From assembly GCA_018389105.1 (NCBI GenBank), contig JACATO010000334.1, positions 1,240,001 to 1,304,000 of the forward strand: DNA of 64,000 nt, written 5' to 3'. The translations under genes were made by a program, and so were the position numbers. The notes beneath the pieces were generated by a model. The model had not been told where the DNA came from. It was given only the letters and a program-made list of their open reading frames with translations, and did not search any database. The stretch is from Nautilus pompilius (lineage: Eukaryota; Mollusca; Cephalopoda; Nautilida; Nautilidae). This document shows positions 1-13,060 of this stretch, in pieces (the first letter of the stretch is position 1; each line of letters begins with the position of its first letter).

Positions 1-1999
1 AATAATAAGATTCCTTTTCAGAAGAGAAATATTTATTTATAAAAACTCACTGTATATAATAAAAAATAGAGTAAACCTTAAAACATTTTAACTGCTTGAA
101 CAAAATTTATATCATTATTATAAAATAAGACTAAATTGTGGCATTATAAGGTAAAGATTTTTAAGTTATAAAAATAAAATTTCTATGCCGATAAGCAATA
201 TACAAAGAACTATCTAGCTTTGCCACTTATCTGAACTCAATCAACATGAAAAGGAAAGGTTTAAGGAAAAAAACAACTTTCAAAATAGTAAAATTTACTA
301 TGAAAATAGTTTTTTCATCTGGTGATTTAAAAAAATAATAACATCTTGAATATCTAGAATTTTTGGCCATTCAATTCATATCAGTTTTTTTTTAAAAATT
401 ATCTTTTAAGTCTTATGCACATTAAAATGATAATGTCATTAAATAATTTCAAGAGAATCATTTTAACTACATTAAAAATTTTTTCTAATTAAAATTAATT
501 CATATTCCACAAAGAATGTAATGTAACAAACTAACATTATGCCAGTTTTATTAGTAACTAACTTACACAATCTAAACTACAGTACATTTTTGTAATTTAT
601 TAAATCTAAACAAGTACATAAGCATTGTTAATTCTGTAAAACAAGCCTGTTTGAAATTTCAGACTAATAAAGAAGTTATTCTATATTCACTCAGTAAGGT
701 AGGTGGGAACCAACTTTTTTTTTTTTTTTAGGTTCAAAGAAATTTTATTTAAATTTCGATTAGTAACAAAAATTGATAATTTTTTTAAAATGAAAACTTA
801 TGGTCTTAAAGAATTTTAGCCAAAATTAGTTTACATTGAGACTGCTAGCCGGCTACCCAACCCTACTCCCTCTATCTCTCTCTGGAGGGAGGGGGAGGTA
901 GGATTTCCCCAATGCTCTGACCAGTAGAAAGGTGTTTTCTCACCCATAATTTGGAGTCGAAAGAATTTAGTTAAACAAAAGCATATATTTATCTTATTTA
1001 CTTGTAGCTCCTCTTAGTTAAATGTAACAAATAGATGTTATGACAAAAAAAAAAGTTAACTAAAAGAAATTAGATTTTCATTTGAGAAAACAAGAGACAC
1101 GTGATGGTTTAAAATTACAAAATAACACATCTAGCTGTAAAGTATGGCATCTTGGATTATATTTAAATAAACAATAAACTTCATTAAATCAATTTCATAA
1201 GAACACTTATTCTGTAATAGTGGTGTTTATATAGGCCCCATGGCCATTTCAAGTTGTAATACCATTTTTATCTGATTAAAAAGATAATATAAATTAATAA
1301 TATATTTTGCATATATAATTAGTATGCAAAAGTCATGTAACTTAACATGTAATATAAGTGGGTTACAGTGGAATGTTTCTTCTGAAATAAATTAAAAAAA
1401 AATGAAGAGGTGACTTTTATGGATTGAAGTACAAGCTTTTTAAAAATCAAATCCACTCTTTCTTGTCATTTTTATTTTGTGCAGAAATGAGCAAAAAAAA
1501 TCAATGGTGAAACTCATGGAAAATTACTTAAAATTGTTTGTAAATCAATATATTGATAAAATCTCATTACAGTGAAGTTTATTACATTGAGAATTTCAGT
1601 AAAACAAAAATATTTTCAAGCCTCATCTGAAGGCTCATAGTAATAGTGCTAAGTGAATTCTGTTAGAATGAGATTTGTTACTATGAAAAATTCAGTGTAA
1701 CAAACAATTTTTTCCTTTTTCTATGTATAACAGGCACTAGTTACAATGAAAAATATCTAACACCTAATCATTTAAATATAGGCAATTGTCCATTGTTCAC
1801 AACAACCCATTTCTTCTTATCAAGATCTAAGGTACATCAGAATTGTTTTCCATGTAAGTCACCAAGTATTACTTTGTTTCTAGGTTACATAACTAGTTTT
1901 TAGAACAAGGAGAAATATACAGTAGTTAGTTGCAAGTAGTGTCAAAAGTTGTCATTAAAAAAAACTTGTGCATCCCATGTTGCAATCATAGCTAATGGA
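1..1999. other. AT-rich sequence without a recognisable gene
   Basis: Mostly AT-rich intronic or intergenic DNA. A short GC-richer patch at 841-960, with a CTCTCT/GGAGGG inverted part (about 868-897), may be a repeat fragment. Nothing else stands out. Confidence 0.6.
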
Positions 2000-3340
2000 G
2001 AAAACAAGACATTCTGGCAGATTTCATTTAGAAACAAAAAGGTGGCAGGCAAAAAAATTGCCATTACTCCCATGTTATCTACGGTTTTTAATGATCATGC
2101 CAAAATTAAATGGAAGACAAAGAAAGTGGCCTGAAACCAAAAGGAGAGAAGATGCATGGTGCATTCTAGGATTACATTGACAAGACTATTTGCTTGGTTT
2201 GAAGATGTCCGTGCAAGAAACATACTCATAAGTCGTTTACACATTAGGAAAAAACAAAGTATGTAAAACTGCCTGAAGATGGTGAATTTCAAGCAAGTGC
2301 TAACTAGTTTAATGATTTTCATGCATGCTATAGAATTGCATCAAAAGTATCCCGTAAAGAATAAAATGCTGTCTCAACATAAGATTAATAAATGGTGAAT
2401 AGGAGAAATTAAAAAGCTGATTGCTGACTATGGTTTAGATAACATTTTTATCATCAATGAAACATGCCTGTTTTATTAACTGTTGCATTGTACAGTCACT
2501 GATCAAAGGTAATCATTGCAGAGGGGAAAAGCAATAATCAACTGCAATTTTCTATTGCACTGCATCAGGATAAGAAACAAAAAGATCACTGATCATTGGC
2601 AAACCAGTCAAGACAATGCTTCAAGAATGAGCATTCCTCCAATGTTACTACCATACCAATAGATGAGTATGGATGGCACACAGTAATTTATAAAAGTTGA
2701 TGCAATGAGCAAAACAAGATTCTTATTTTGATTGACAAATTTTTCATGCACATGCTCCCACATCTAGCATGTGTACAAGTTGAGGTTCTGTAGCCAAAAT
2801 GTAACACTATTTTGCACTTATTGGATCATGGCAGAATTTGCTCCATAAGACTAATAAAAAACCAGATTGTTGGAATGAATTCTTCTTAGCCATAAATCAT
2901 GGGGAAGAAAAGATTAATGTCAAGCAAGCCACTGACATGAATGCTGATGTATGATGGTCTACTAAAAGTTAACAGTAATGAAATGTTGGCAAAAACAACC
3001 AATTTCAATGGAATCACCTGACACTGTCCCAGAAGCCATTGACAATGCACTGAATATAGCAGTCGAAAAATTGCATAATTCAGTTTCTACTACCACAGAT
3101 GTTTCAGAAAAGTAGATTTAAGATTTTGTTGCTGCAGATAACAATTTACTAATTTTTCATGAGTTAAGATATATTAAAACTGTTGAGTGTGTGCTGGCTG
3201 ATGCAAATCCTAAAGAAACTGAAGCACAAAGTAAAGCAGTCACTGCGAGTGTAGAAAAAACTAGGTTCCTTTTTACCCATACAGGTTATCCTGATACAGA
3301 TTCTGCACAAATGAATAATGTAGATGAGATTTAACAAGTG
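2000..3340 (+). pseudogene. Tigger/pogo-like (CENP-B type) transposase, decayed
   Basis: Fragments in plus-strand frames follow the order of Tigger/jerky transposases. They are LFAWFEDVRARNI (about 2190), corresponding to the conserved 'W--Q-R-----I' helix, then DYGLDNIFIINETCLFY (about 2428) for the 'NADETGLFYK' segment with the first catalytic Asp changed to Asn. GKAIINCNFLLHC follows, for the 'R-T-LLC' strand, then LDHG and EEKINVKQATDMNADV (about 2901) for the 'W---K---I-NCF' tail. Many stops are present. A short open stretch after 3000 (TVPEAIDNALNIAVEKL) may be the C-terminal tail. It is clearly dead. A hAT-type relic on the other strand abuts it on the right. Confidence 0.65.
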
Positions 3341-3539
3341 CAACAAACTCTTCTATAGAGTTACTATTTCTGTATGAAAAAATGTTTAGCTAATTTGAAT
3401 AAATAATGTAAAAAAAGTAGGCATTTCCAAACATTGAAAGAATTTTCAATCAAAGTCATGCAATTTGGGGTAACAATCTTTAGGAATCAATTTTAAAAAA
3501 TATTAACATAGAATATACCTTTCTGCTTATGAGTTACTC

Positions 3540-4560
3540 TTAACACCAATAGGGTCATTGAATGGATGTCAACTATAGCTTAGTGTCTAAGTCTTTGAAC
3601 CTGGTGTTAAATTCAGTTTTAAGTTCAAAATTGTTTTCTTGAATGGAGCATTTCAATACATCTAGTTTTCTTTGAAATCAGTGAATGCAACCAATTATAT
3701 TTGAAATGTTTTGGCTTTCTCTTTGGAAGCAGAGGCTGTTCAGTGTATTAAGGTAAACAGTGATGTTGGTCAGAAAGGCCAGTGTGCAGAGAAACATCTT
3801 GCAGATCTTCAAAAATGGCAGTGTTACCTTTGACCTGATCTAATAAAAATGTGGTTCTCTCTCCTAATAGCACCAAACTTGATAAGTTTTCTTAGAACTT
3901 AGCCATTGAATATCTGTGTGGAGAAATATATTGTTGTGTACTGCTTTAACTTGAAGGAATAATCAGAGCTTCTAATGGATTTGAGCATGGTTGCCTGCTT
4001 GTATCATATTTGTAATTTTAACATTTGTCATCACTTCTTTAAGCCTAGTGCCTTCTGGTGAATGATAAAATGAGACAAAGGACACTTAATGCCATTTTGT
4101 CTCGGCCAATCAACTAACCCTAGTCATGGACTTTAAACCATCAGTAACAATACAGATGCATTTTTCAACAGTATATTTGTTCAAGTACATTCAAAAGAGC
4201 ATTGTAAATGTCAGAACCTTTGTAGATAATTCCAGCTCAACAGAGTCCAATAGTTCTTGGACATCAAAACTGTTCTTATAAAAATTATCAACTGATTTGA
4301 ATCAGTGACATCTATTTTCATCCATAGCTAATGAAGTCTCCACAGAATAAAAATTGCAATATATTTCTCACTCATCACTCCTTCATGATAGTTTTCAGAA
4401 GACTTGCTCACAAAACTTCGCAACAGAGTTATTATCAACAAGAAAAGAGAGTCGTGTTAAATCAAATGGTAAATTGATCGCGATGTTCTGAGTACATGGT
4501 AAACAAAAGCTTGCTGAAAATTCAATCAGCATGAAAAGTCACTACCATCAACTGTTGTAA
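3540..4560 (-). pseudogene. hAT-type transposase relic (DUF4371/GTF2IRD2-like)
   Basis: On the minus strand, in broken frames, appear LDSVELE with TKVLTFTMLF (about 4240-4200), VENASVLLLMV (about 4160), HFIIHQKALGLKEVM (about 4060), NIFLHTDIQWLSSKKT (about 3920), and NIIGCIH followed by FQRKLDVLKCSIQENNFELK (about 3690-3620). The order and content match the domain I know from GTF2IRD2-like and SCAND3/FAM200-like proteins, which descend from hAT transposases ('CIVHQEALC', 'V-TEVRWLS-G-VL', 'F--KL-----'). Stops and frameshifts are frequent, so it is a dead copy. Confidence 0.7.
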
Positions 4561-4599
4561 AGTCGCATCTCGTGTGAAATATTCAGTATACTGCAGGTG

Positions 4600-7500
4600 C
4601 TGAGTGTTTCATAATAAAGCACAAAGCAAATAAAATAGTCCATGATGTTACTTAACCAGTCAAATCTAATCACATAAGTCTGCTGAAGAAAACCTAATCT
4701 AAAATATACATACATACTGTCGAAAATTGTTTATTCATCAATTAAGTGAGAAACAAAAAAACAACTGTCCTGTTGAAATATCTTTCCACTTTTCCTTTCA
4801 TTCTGCAGGGCACTAGCCTAATTTAGCATGAGATTGAAAGTTACCCCTTATTTGTAAAATAATCCTATCCAATTATTATGTTTACACTCTAGTTTATCAG
4901 CTGCTCTTAACTTCAAACAGAGTTCTTTAACTATTCATGGTAACATCAAAATTCAGGTTACACACCTGTCGTTCTGTAACCTAGGTAAAATTCTGGTCAC
5001 TATTGGTTCTTCTAAGCAGCAAATTGGACAATAAGCTACTACTGAGGTTGGACTTCATTAAAAAAATAAAGATACCGTGCTCTCACTATGAATGAATTAA
5101 ACTAACTATTCCTCTAAGTGGCAACTGATAACTAAAATGTCTTCTGAATATTAGTCACAAAATTGTCATAATAAAAAAAAAAAGAAATTACTTATGATCG
5201 TAAATAGTTTTAAAAAATTAATATCAGTGCACTTTAAAAAAGCATCCAAAATATTATTTTCATTTATGAAATACATAAGTTTAACATCAGTCAGACTGGC
5301 AGTGTAGAAAAAATTACATAAAAGACAGACTTTGTTCTTTCAACTTTGTTTGCAATTATAATAACCATTTAACTAAATATGAAAGGACAAGGCTGGGAAA
5401 ATATTCATAAAATGTGAAATATTCCTATAAATACTAGAAATGTTTTACAACAAATTTTACTTTAAATATGGTTGGATAAAGCTATATCATTTTGTAGATG
5501 AAATAAAGATAAAACCATTTTTTAAGTAACTGCCATGGAATGAACAGGGGTTTTTTTCTTGCCTATTTGAAGATATGTAATTGTTCTGTAGCAGTGTAGA
5601 TCAGTCATGCACATTTTTATATCAGGCATAAGCTCTTACACTTGTCATATGCATTGTCAGAGTATTACAGCTGTATCTATTTTAATTAAAATAACTAGGA
5701 ACTATGAAGGGTTAATCCTCAGCGCTAAATAGTGTGGTTACAAGGAAAATTAAGGACAAGATTAACTGTGACATACCAAATAATTTCATGTTGTACTGCC
5801 TTTTGATATACACTTGGTGCATCTTCTAATGTCAAAATGAGAAATGTATACAAAATAAATGGCAACACTGTTACTGATCTTTCTAATGTTTATGAAAATG
5901 TTGGCAAATACCTAAAAATAAGACTCTTGCATTATCAAAAGAACATTCTAAATGTGTTGCATGCAAACAAAGTATGAAATCTATATGAAACTATCAGCTA
6001 AGACATAAACGCTTCTTCAATCATGGGATTATAGTTCTAGGGTAGTAACAATGACATCAATGAACACATGATCCGACTGTAGACTGTGATGAGATTCATG
6101 CACATATTAACATGTATTCAAACAGTCACAGTATTACAGTAAATGTGTAAGAAGTTACTTCCTAACAGACATGCAAAGTAAAGCTATTTGATCAAATTTT
6201 TATTTTTTATCCAATATATTGTCTTAATATCAGTTACATTTTGTTAATTCTTAGCTTCACTTTGCTAAATCTATTTTCTCGCCATGTTAAGATAGCTGGT
6301 TTAAGCTAAGCTGAAAAAAAAATGTGGAAGTGTCATTTTGAATGTACTATATTCCCCAAATTTCTAATTTGTTTTACTACAATGTTGCAGTTAAAACATT
6401 TTGTTAATTATCATTTAGTTATTTATTGAAATATTTCTTTATTATTTTTACTACTGTTTCCTCATAGAAATTTAAAAGTATATTTTTTTTTTCAAAATTG
6501 AATGTACACAAAAGATTCCTGTTTAAGCCAAATCTCATGTTTTGCATGCAGATAATTGGGTTAATGATTGTTTTTCCTGCCAACTCTTGAAACCCCAATA
6601 AATATTTTGAAGTGGAATTAAGATAAGTGCTACTCTATTCCTGGAAGTTACTTGTGTGAACAATCCCCCACAATAACAATGGATGTAACTTTCACATCTA
6701 CAGAAACACCACTAAATATTCAGAGAAAGTAATCAATTTTCCCAGACAATCAAAATAGAGATTTGTCTCTACTGAAGCATTTAAAATTCCTGATTATACT
6801 GGTTAGAATCATTGTTTGTGATACTGCAAAGAACCATTATTCGAGCTAAGTTATTGCTTTTATATAAAAGCATTTTCATCAAAGAGGGATATCTATAGCC
6901 AGAAAGAATGAGAATATTGCACAAACATTGTATGAAGAAAATTAACAAAATTTGCTGTTCTAATTGTGATATTTCCAAGTTTCATTTTGTAAAAAGAAAA
7001 CTATTTTATTACATATCAAAGTACAAACTGGCTATAAAGCTATAGTTTCAAATATTTTTTTATTCTTTAAAATATTAACGTTTCCACAAGAATCAGGATT
7101 CCTAGAAGAAAAGGAAGACAGTAGCATAAGCAACAAACTCTTCTCAGCTTGCTTAAGCCAACTGATTAAATGACTAATAAAAGGGTTTAAAAGGGAAAAA
7201 TCCTACTTTTTGAACCATATAGTATTAAATTCTGATAAAATTTTCTTTGAATGATGTTAACCATTCTGACTAGACATTCTATGAATTTATAATTACAAAT
7301 AATTGAATCAAATACAAAAAATCTTAACTCTTTCATTAACAATCAGATGACTTTTCCCCTTTAATCTTGTTCTAACGCCCCTACATAAGTATGACAGGGT
7401 ATATTATTACACAAAACTGCACACTTTCAATTTTTGTCATTTGGAGATATGCTTGGTTGTTGTTGTTTTTGTATTTTAAATATTTCAGTCTCTTGTTGTT

Positions 7501-8219
7501 TCCTATCTTAATTGCGATTTAAGATCTGCCAAATTTTCAAGTGCATAACGTAATTACAAATAATAATAGTTCTATATAAAATTAGAAGTTCAATCAAATA
7601 TGTACTGGTAAGAGCAGTGAATAAAAAAATTATGTATATAAAATACTGAAATCAAGAATTCAACAACATACCTTCCTTAAACTTTAAAAAGATTTGGTAA
7701 TGAACTTTAAATAAAATGATTAGCAGTATTAAATGCAAAAAATGTCATAATTTTTAAGCTGCTAAAGTTTTAAGAGCATTTGAGAAAATAACCAGGCATT
7801 CAAAAAATGTTGAGAGAGATACATACACACAAGCATATAAAGTTCTACAAAGCTCTTACAAATAAAACCTAAATTATTTCTTTGTAATATAAAAATTTTA
7901 AACAAAAATTAATTAGGAATAAACAATGAATAATCAAAGTAACTTAAGGAAAATTCTCACACTGACTAAAACCTTTTCTATAAAACAGACATTACCATCA
8001 AAAAAACCAAATCACTAAAAACATTCCTGCCTTAATTTTTATATGTATTTCTACTTCATAGATAGATAGATTTATTTTTAAAATTTTCTTTTGGTTGAAT
8101 GCATTTAGTAATGTTAGCACTAGATAAATTTCAATGTACAATCAGTAACACCAACTCTCATGACTGACTATCTTCAGTTCATGAACCTATGCTAAATGAG
8201 ATATTAGTTAAATCAATAA
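4600..8219. other. AT-rich sequence, no gene seen
   Basis: No coding similarity, RNA gene or element ends were recognised. Open frames here are short and low in complexity. Confidence 0.6.
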
Positions 8220-9310
8220 GATTTCTGGTGGCAAGCATCCACATACTGTGGTATTTTCATGTACATCTATCTGATCCTGATGCCCAAAGCATGAGACTAA
8301 AATGAAAGAAAATGTGCACCAACAATTTAACCTCCAATTGCAATGTTTTGTTGCCAATTTCATGCATATCTGTTGATGGAACCATGTTAAAGAGATAAGG
8401 ATCAGTGGTCTTCTGGATTGCTAGCACTAGTGTGAACCCTTTTGTAAACTGTCAAAATCATGCTGTTGAAGAACAGTTTTATCTGGCAATGGTGACAAAA
8501 TCTTCTCAAAGGATTCATAACCCTTGGGCCACCTGAACAAAGTTTCTCCATGAATAGAGCCAGTCTGAGAGTACCTTGTTAGTCCCATAAAAATGACATT
8601 GCTGTTGTTTCCTAGTACAATGTTCATCACAGTTTGCAGCATTTCTTCTTGAACCATTTTGAAAGCCTAAGCCACAACATTGTGTTAAATAGCACCTAGA
8701 GATTCCTAAACTTACTTACATTACAAGCATGGCCAGTTTATAAAGAAAATGCTGATGGGTGAATTGTGTGCAAAGATGTACCAAGATTAAGTGAGAGAAG
8801 TAATTTACATGAGTTTCCAAAGTTCAGAATTCCAGCTATGATTAACATCATGTGTTGTTCATACAATGTACATTTTTGGATTTCTTTCCTTGATGTGCAG
8901 AGAATGCAGGTATTCCTTCAATTGCTACTGTAAAAATTAATTTTGATCATTTGATGAGGTTCATATCCAGTCTATGGGTAGCAGGGAAGCAACTGCAGTT
9001 CATTCTGCATCTTCCAAGTTGTAATGGTTCTACATACATGGCATGTTACCATAGTGAATTCATTTGTTCAAGCAGAAAGTATCCCAAAGAATGTATATGT
9101 AACCATCAGAATTTACATGTCTATAAAAGAATGCATATCTGCTTTCCCCACACCACTACTAAAAATTCACCATACTTGACAGTTGATTCTAAACACATTA
9201 GGTCAAAAAGCCTTTCTAACATTTCTCCTTGCCCATGTACAACCAGAGGATGTGAAAAGGTAAAATTCTGATTTGTTTCTAAAGACTGAACTGCCAATAT
9301 GCATGGCACC
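8220..9310 (-). pseudogene. Unidentified coding remnant, possibly a processed pseudogene
   Basis: The minus strand has several coding-like stretches in order. They are HPLVVHGQGEMLERLFDLMC (9257-9198), VAIEGIPAFSAHQGKKSKNV (8932-8873), NSNVIFMGLTRYSQTGSIHG (about 8603-8544), ILSPLPDKTVLQQHDFDSLQ (8498-8439), then, in another frame, pieces around 8390-8230. The residues look like real protein rather than random AT-rich translation (HDFDSLQKG, PLPDKT). Frames change and stops intervene, so it is dead. I do not recognise the parent gene. It lies in the intron or 3' part of the Spire locus on the same strand. Confidence 0.35.
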
Positions 9311-10537
9311 TACTAATATAAATGTTAGGCAATGTTATGGCCTTTAATCATTAACATTTATTATTCTGAACTAGCTGATTGAAAAAATATATATATATTC
9401 TCTCTAAGATTTATTTCAAGTTAATAACAATCAATGAAAATAATAAAATTAAGTGATAGTTATTTGTCTACAAGTTCAATATTTTTATTTAAAACCTGTA
9501 TATTTAAATGTGGTAAATTTTTTAAAAAGAGAAACCATATTGTTGCATCATTTTCATTCATTAGAATTTAACTTATGATTACTTATATAGCAGTAAAAAT
9601 TCTTTAAATTATCATTATTTAAAATACTACAGATCTATTAGTGACCATAAACTGTAATGTCCAGAACTTTAGTGTTGTTATAGCAACTGGTTAATGTGTA
9701 AAGGTGTAGTTTAGTTGGATATTAATAAATCAGCATCTTTAAATTGCCAAATAACATCTATTTTATATGTTAATTATTCTTTATATATTCAAGAAACAAT
9801 TATCAGCATGTATTTTTTATTTACTGGTATCTATTATCCAGACCTAAAGAAATTCCTTGTTTAGTTATATTTACAATTTTGAAAAAAAAAATTTTTTTAC
9901 AACAGAAGAACAAAGCCCCATATTTAAAAACCAATACTTTTTTATTTTTTTAAAATTTCTTTGATTGGGAGGGCACTAAGAAAACAATGGCACTAGTCCA
10001 GGTGAGCCATCTAGAATAAGGTTAATACAGTTTTTGTAGCTTTGAGTAATAGTAAAAATATTAAGAATACCGGTATGTATGTTTCAGAATTTAAGTTGAA
10101 CAATTTACTATAATTTTTTTTTTCAATGTACAGATCTTAATAATCAATAACCATAAGACTTAAAAAAAATTAGTTAATTTAATAAAGTAAGATTTTAGAA
10201 CTAATCACACAGTAAATCATTACAATGCTAACTAAAAACAAGAAATCAGACGTTTGTACATTTGTTCTTTAAGCCAGCGCACTAATTTGATTTATTTTTC
10301 CAAAAATAAATAGCAATTCAATCAATGTTTAATCAATCTGTTATTAACCTATGAATCAAGACTATCAAATACATTAGTAGTATCAGAAACAGTTTATTTC
10401 TACAGAAATGCCACTTTGACAATTCTCCCAAATCTTTCATTAGAGCCAAAAGATAATCTACAAGACCATGCAAGTCTCAACAAGTTGACTAGAACTCATA
10501 GCAACATTCTAATAATTTAGGTTACTATAATATTAAT

Positions 10538-11061
10538 CAGTGGCGGACTAGGTCTAAAATTTATACCCGGAAAACTTGTAGAAGGGCCCCCTCAAAAGGT
10601 CACGACACATGGCTGGGGCTAAATAATGCAGAAAAACGAATAGGAATGGCTTGCCTGTATTTACAAGTTCCATGACCCAGCAACAGTTGATGTTGCAACC
10701 AGTGCCACCAATACAGTAGCAGCAGGTCGGTGCGGTGACCCAGGAAATTTGGAATTACACTAGCTGAAATTATGTCCGAATTACCGAAGGAACATTTCTT
10801 ATAATGCTTAATATCTCATAAACCAAAACAAAATTAAAAAAGATCCTTAAAAATGAAAAAAAAAAAAAAAAAAAAACATGCTTCATCAAACAAGGAATTG
10901 AGGATATCTATTACCTACTGAAAGAAATTATACCATCAAAGTCTTATTTAAATCTCAGAATCTATGCAATATTTTTCTTTTTTCTGTTATTTCCAGATGG
11001 ACCATCACTTTGGGGCCTACCGAGAAATTTATCAGTATCCTGGTGGGCCAGTTCGCCACTG
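10538..11061. mobile_element. hAT-like MITE with 8-bp target duplication
   Basis: The 524-bp segment begins CAGTGGCGGACTAGGTC and ends GGGCCAGTTCGCCACTG, which are inverted repeats of each other with few mismatches. The flanks are ATATTAAT at 10530-10537 and GTATTAAT at 11062-11069, an 8-bp duplication with one change, typical of hAT elements. The interior has no coding potential and contains an A-run at about 10855-10876. It is non-autonomous. The target size supports hAT; the end motif alone does not prove it. Confidence 0.8.
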
Positions 11062-11929
11062 GTATTAATTATACAAAACCAATTTGGTACAAATCAATAC
11101 ATTAAAAATAAACTCTCTCTTATGATGGGGTGGAAAGCAACAATGGCAATCTTTTAAATCCATACAAAGAAAAATTAGCAGTATTTAAATACAATTTTGG
11201 CGGGAGGGGGATAAAACCTACCTGGCACTTTAACATCAAACAACAACAAGCCTATACATGATAAAGTGCAGACTTTTAGTGAAGTACTGTGTTTCATTCA
11301 AGATCAGCCCAGTGTTATGATAAATTAAAGGAAAATGTATTTATTTTCTTCATCATACACCTATGAGAATTTTTTTTTTTTAAACAAAGATTGAAGAGTC
11401 AACATTATCTGGGTGAAGAAATGCCCTTTGCATAGTCAGTGTCTCCACATGTCAAAAATACACTTTCAGTCACTACTAAGGTAGTAGGAATAGCCATGAT
11501 ATTTGGCTAATTAGCCAAAGGTGGGTAGTTACGTTCACAAGATTTCCAGTCTAAGAAATTATTGTAAAATGAAATACGTCACCACTTTATATTAGTTTAC
11601 CTCATCAATTTTTTTTGTTGCTGGTGAACGTCCAAGAATACTGCTTGTAATAAAAACATCACCAAAAAGGCCCGCATAGCCATCTTATTCTTGGCTAGAG
11701 AGGAGTGGGATGGCCTGCATTACTCTTGCTTTACAGACAAGCTAAATAACAAGGTAAGTTTGGGTCTGAACATTAAAAAATTGCAACAATAGTTAGTTTT
11801 GTAACGTTTTTTTTTTTTTTAAATAAACAAAACAATAACTTTTGTCAAAAATTCCGAAATAAGCTAAATTAGTGGCTTTGAAATGTACTTTTCTCAACAC
11901 AGAGCAGTGAAATCCTGAATTTTTGCTTT

Positions 11930-13060
11930 GACATTCTGAAATAATTTAAAGATCTCTCTCTCCTTGGTGGTTATCAATAGCCTTTGTGATCTTTTCAGTT
12001 TCTCCAACTAGATCAGCAAACATGTCTTTGTTCCTTACTGAGAAGGGTAGAAAGTAAAATCTTAGATCAAATGCTGTAGCCTTGAGCAGGAATTTCTAGA
12101 CACTTTCATCTTCATATCTTGCCAACATTATGTTGTGAATAGCCTGTATGGCATTGGATAAGTGCAGTCATCTGGGTATTGGGATACAACCCTCATGATT
12201 ATGTTCTTGAGAGACAATATCAAAGAAAGAGAGAGAGAGAGAGATTGGCACTGTTGGTATTACACAAAATAGTATTTGTTTTCATTGATTTTAAAGTATA
12301 AGCTTATTGCTGCTTGAATCTTCTGCTGACAAAGTGACCATATCTTTAAAGTCCTTTTGCACTTTCGTTTGATATCAAATTGACCAAAATGGCAGGCTTT
12401 AGCAGAATATACCTCTCTAGCATGTCAAATGCACTGCTCCATCTTGACTGACAATCATAATTTATCTGAGTTTTCAACAAAGCTAGCTTTTCTGAGGATA
12501 GCAAAAACTCTTATATTTTAGAAGTATGATACTATTCTTTCACATGACCAAGCAAACGATCAGACTTTCACACTTCCAATCTTTGTTTTGTAGCCAAATT
12601 TAGTGTATGTGCAAAACCACCAATATATGGGTGGCTGCAGTCTTCTTGCTTTGATTGTCACACCACAATTTAAGCAATTTGGATGCAATGTTCCATTCAG
12701 TGGCTGTTTTGATAATAGCTTGTTCCTGATTTTGAGTGCGAAAGTTTGACGCTATAGAAATATCCTTTGATAGATCTACAGCAGCCTTCCCTTCAACTTC
12801 ATTATACAAGAATGTTACACACTGAAGTATGGCCTTGAAGGTAATATCTTTGCTCTAAAACATCAATTAACTTTATGAAAGCTGGTGTACATCCTAAGGT
12901 CATATGAGATAAAAATGCTGATTTTTGCTTAATTATTTCTTGTGCATGGAAAGAGTTAATAACTACTTTCTTCTGAAATAAGTCATTTACCTTTGATCCC
13001 AAAGTTGCATTTGAACTGGAAACCACTGCACTGTCACTGCTTGAGCTGTTGAAATACCAA
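11930..13060 (-). pseudogene. hAT-type transposase relic (ZBED-like)
   Basis: Minus-strand fragments in two frames read like a hAT transposase of the ZBED type. They are ALGSKVNDLFQKK-like sequence at about 12990, then FRTQNQEQAIIKTATEWNIA at about 12740, then a segment matching 'HTLNL' at about 12600. A segment resembling 'R--V-HF--S' follows at about 12550, and one resembling 'RWSSAFDMLERYILLKPAIL' at about 12440-12390. The last is the most characteristic. Further weak similarity continues to about 11940. Frames change repeatedly and there are stops, so it is non-functional. Confidence 0.6.

Noticed and set aside
8951..9271. 106-codon plus-strand frame
   Set aside because: It lies opposite a more protein-like minus-strand remnant, has no recognisable domain and lacks splice support.
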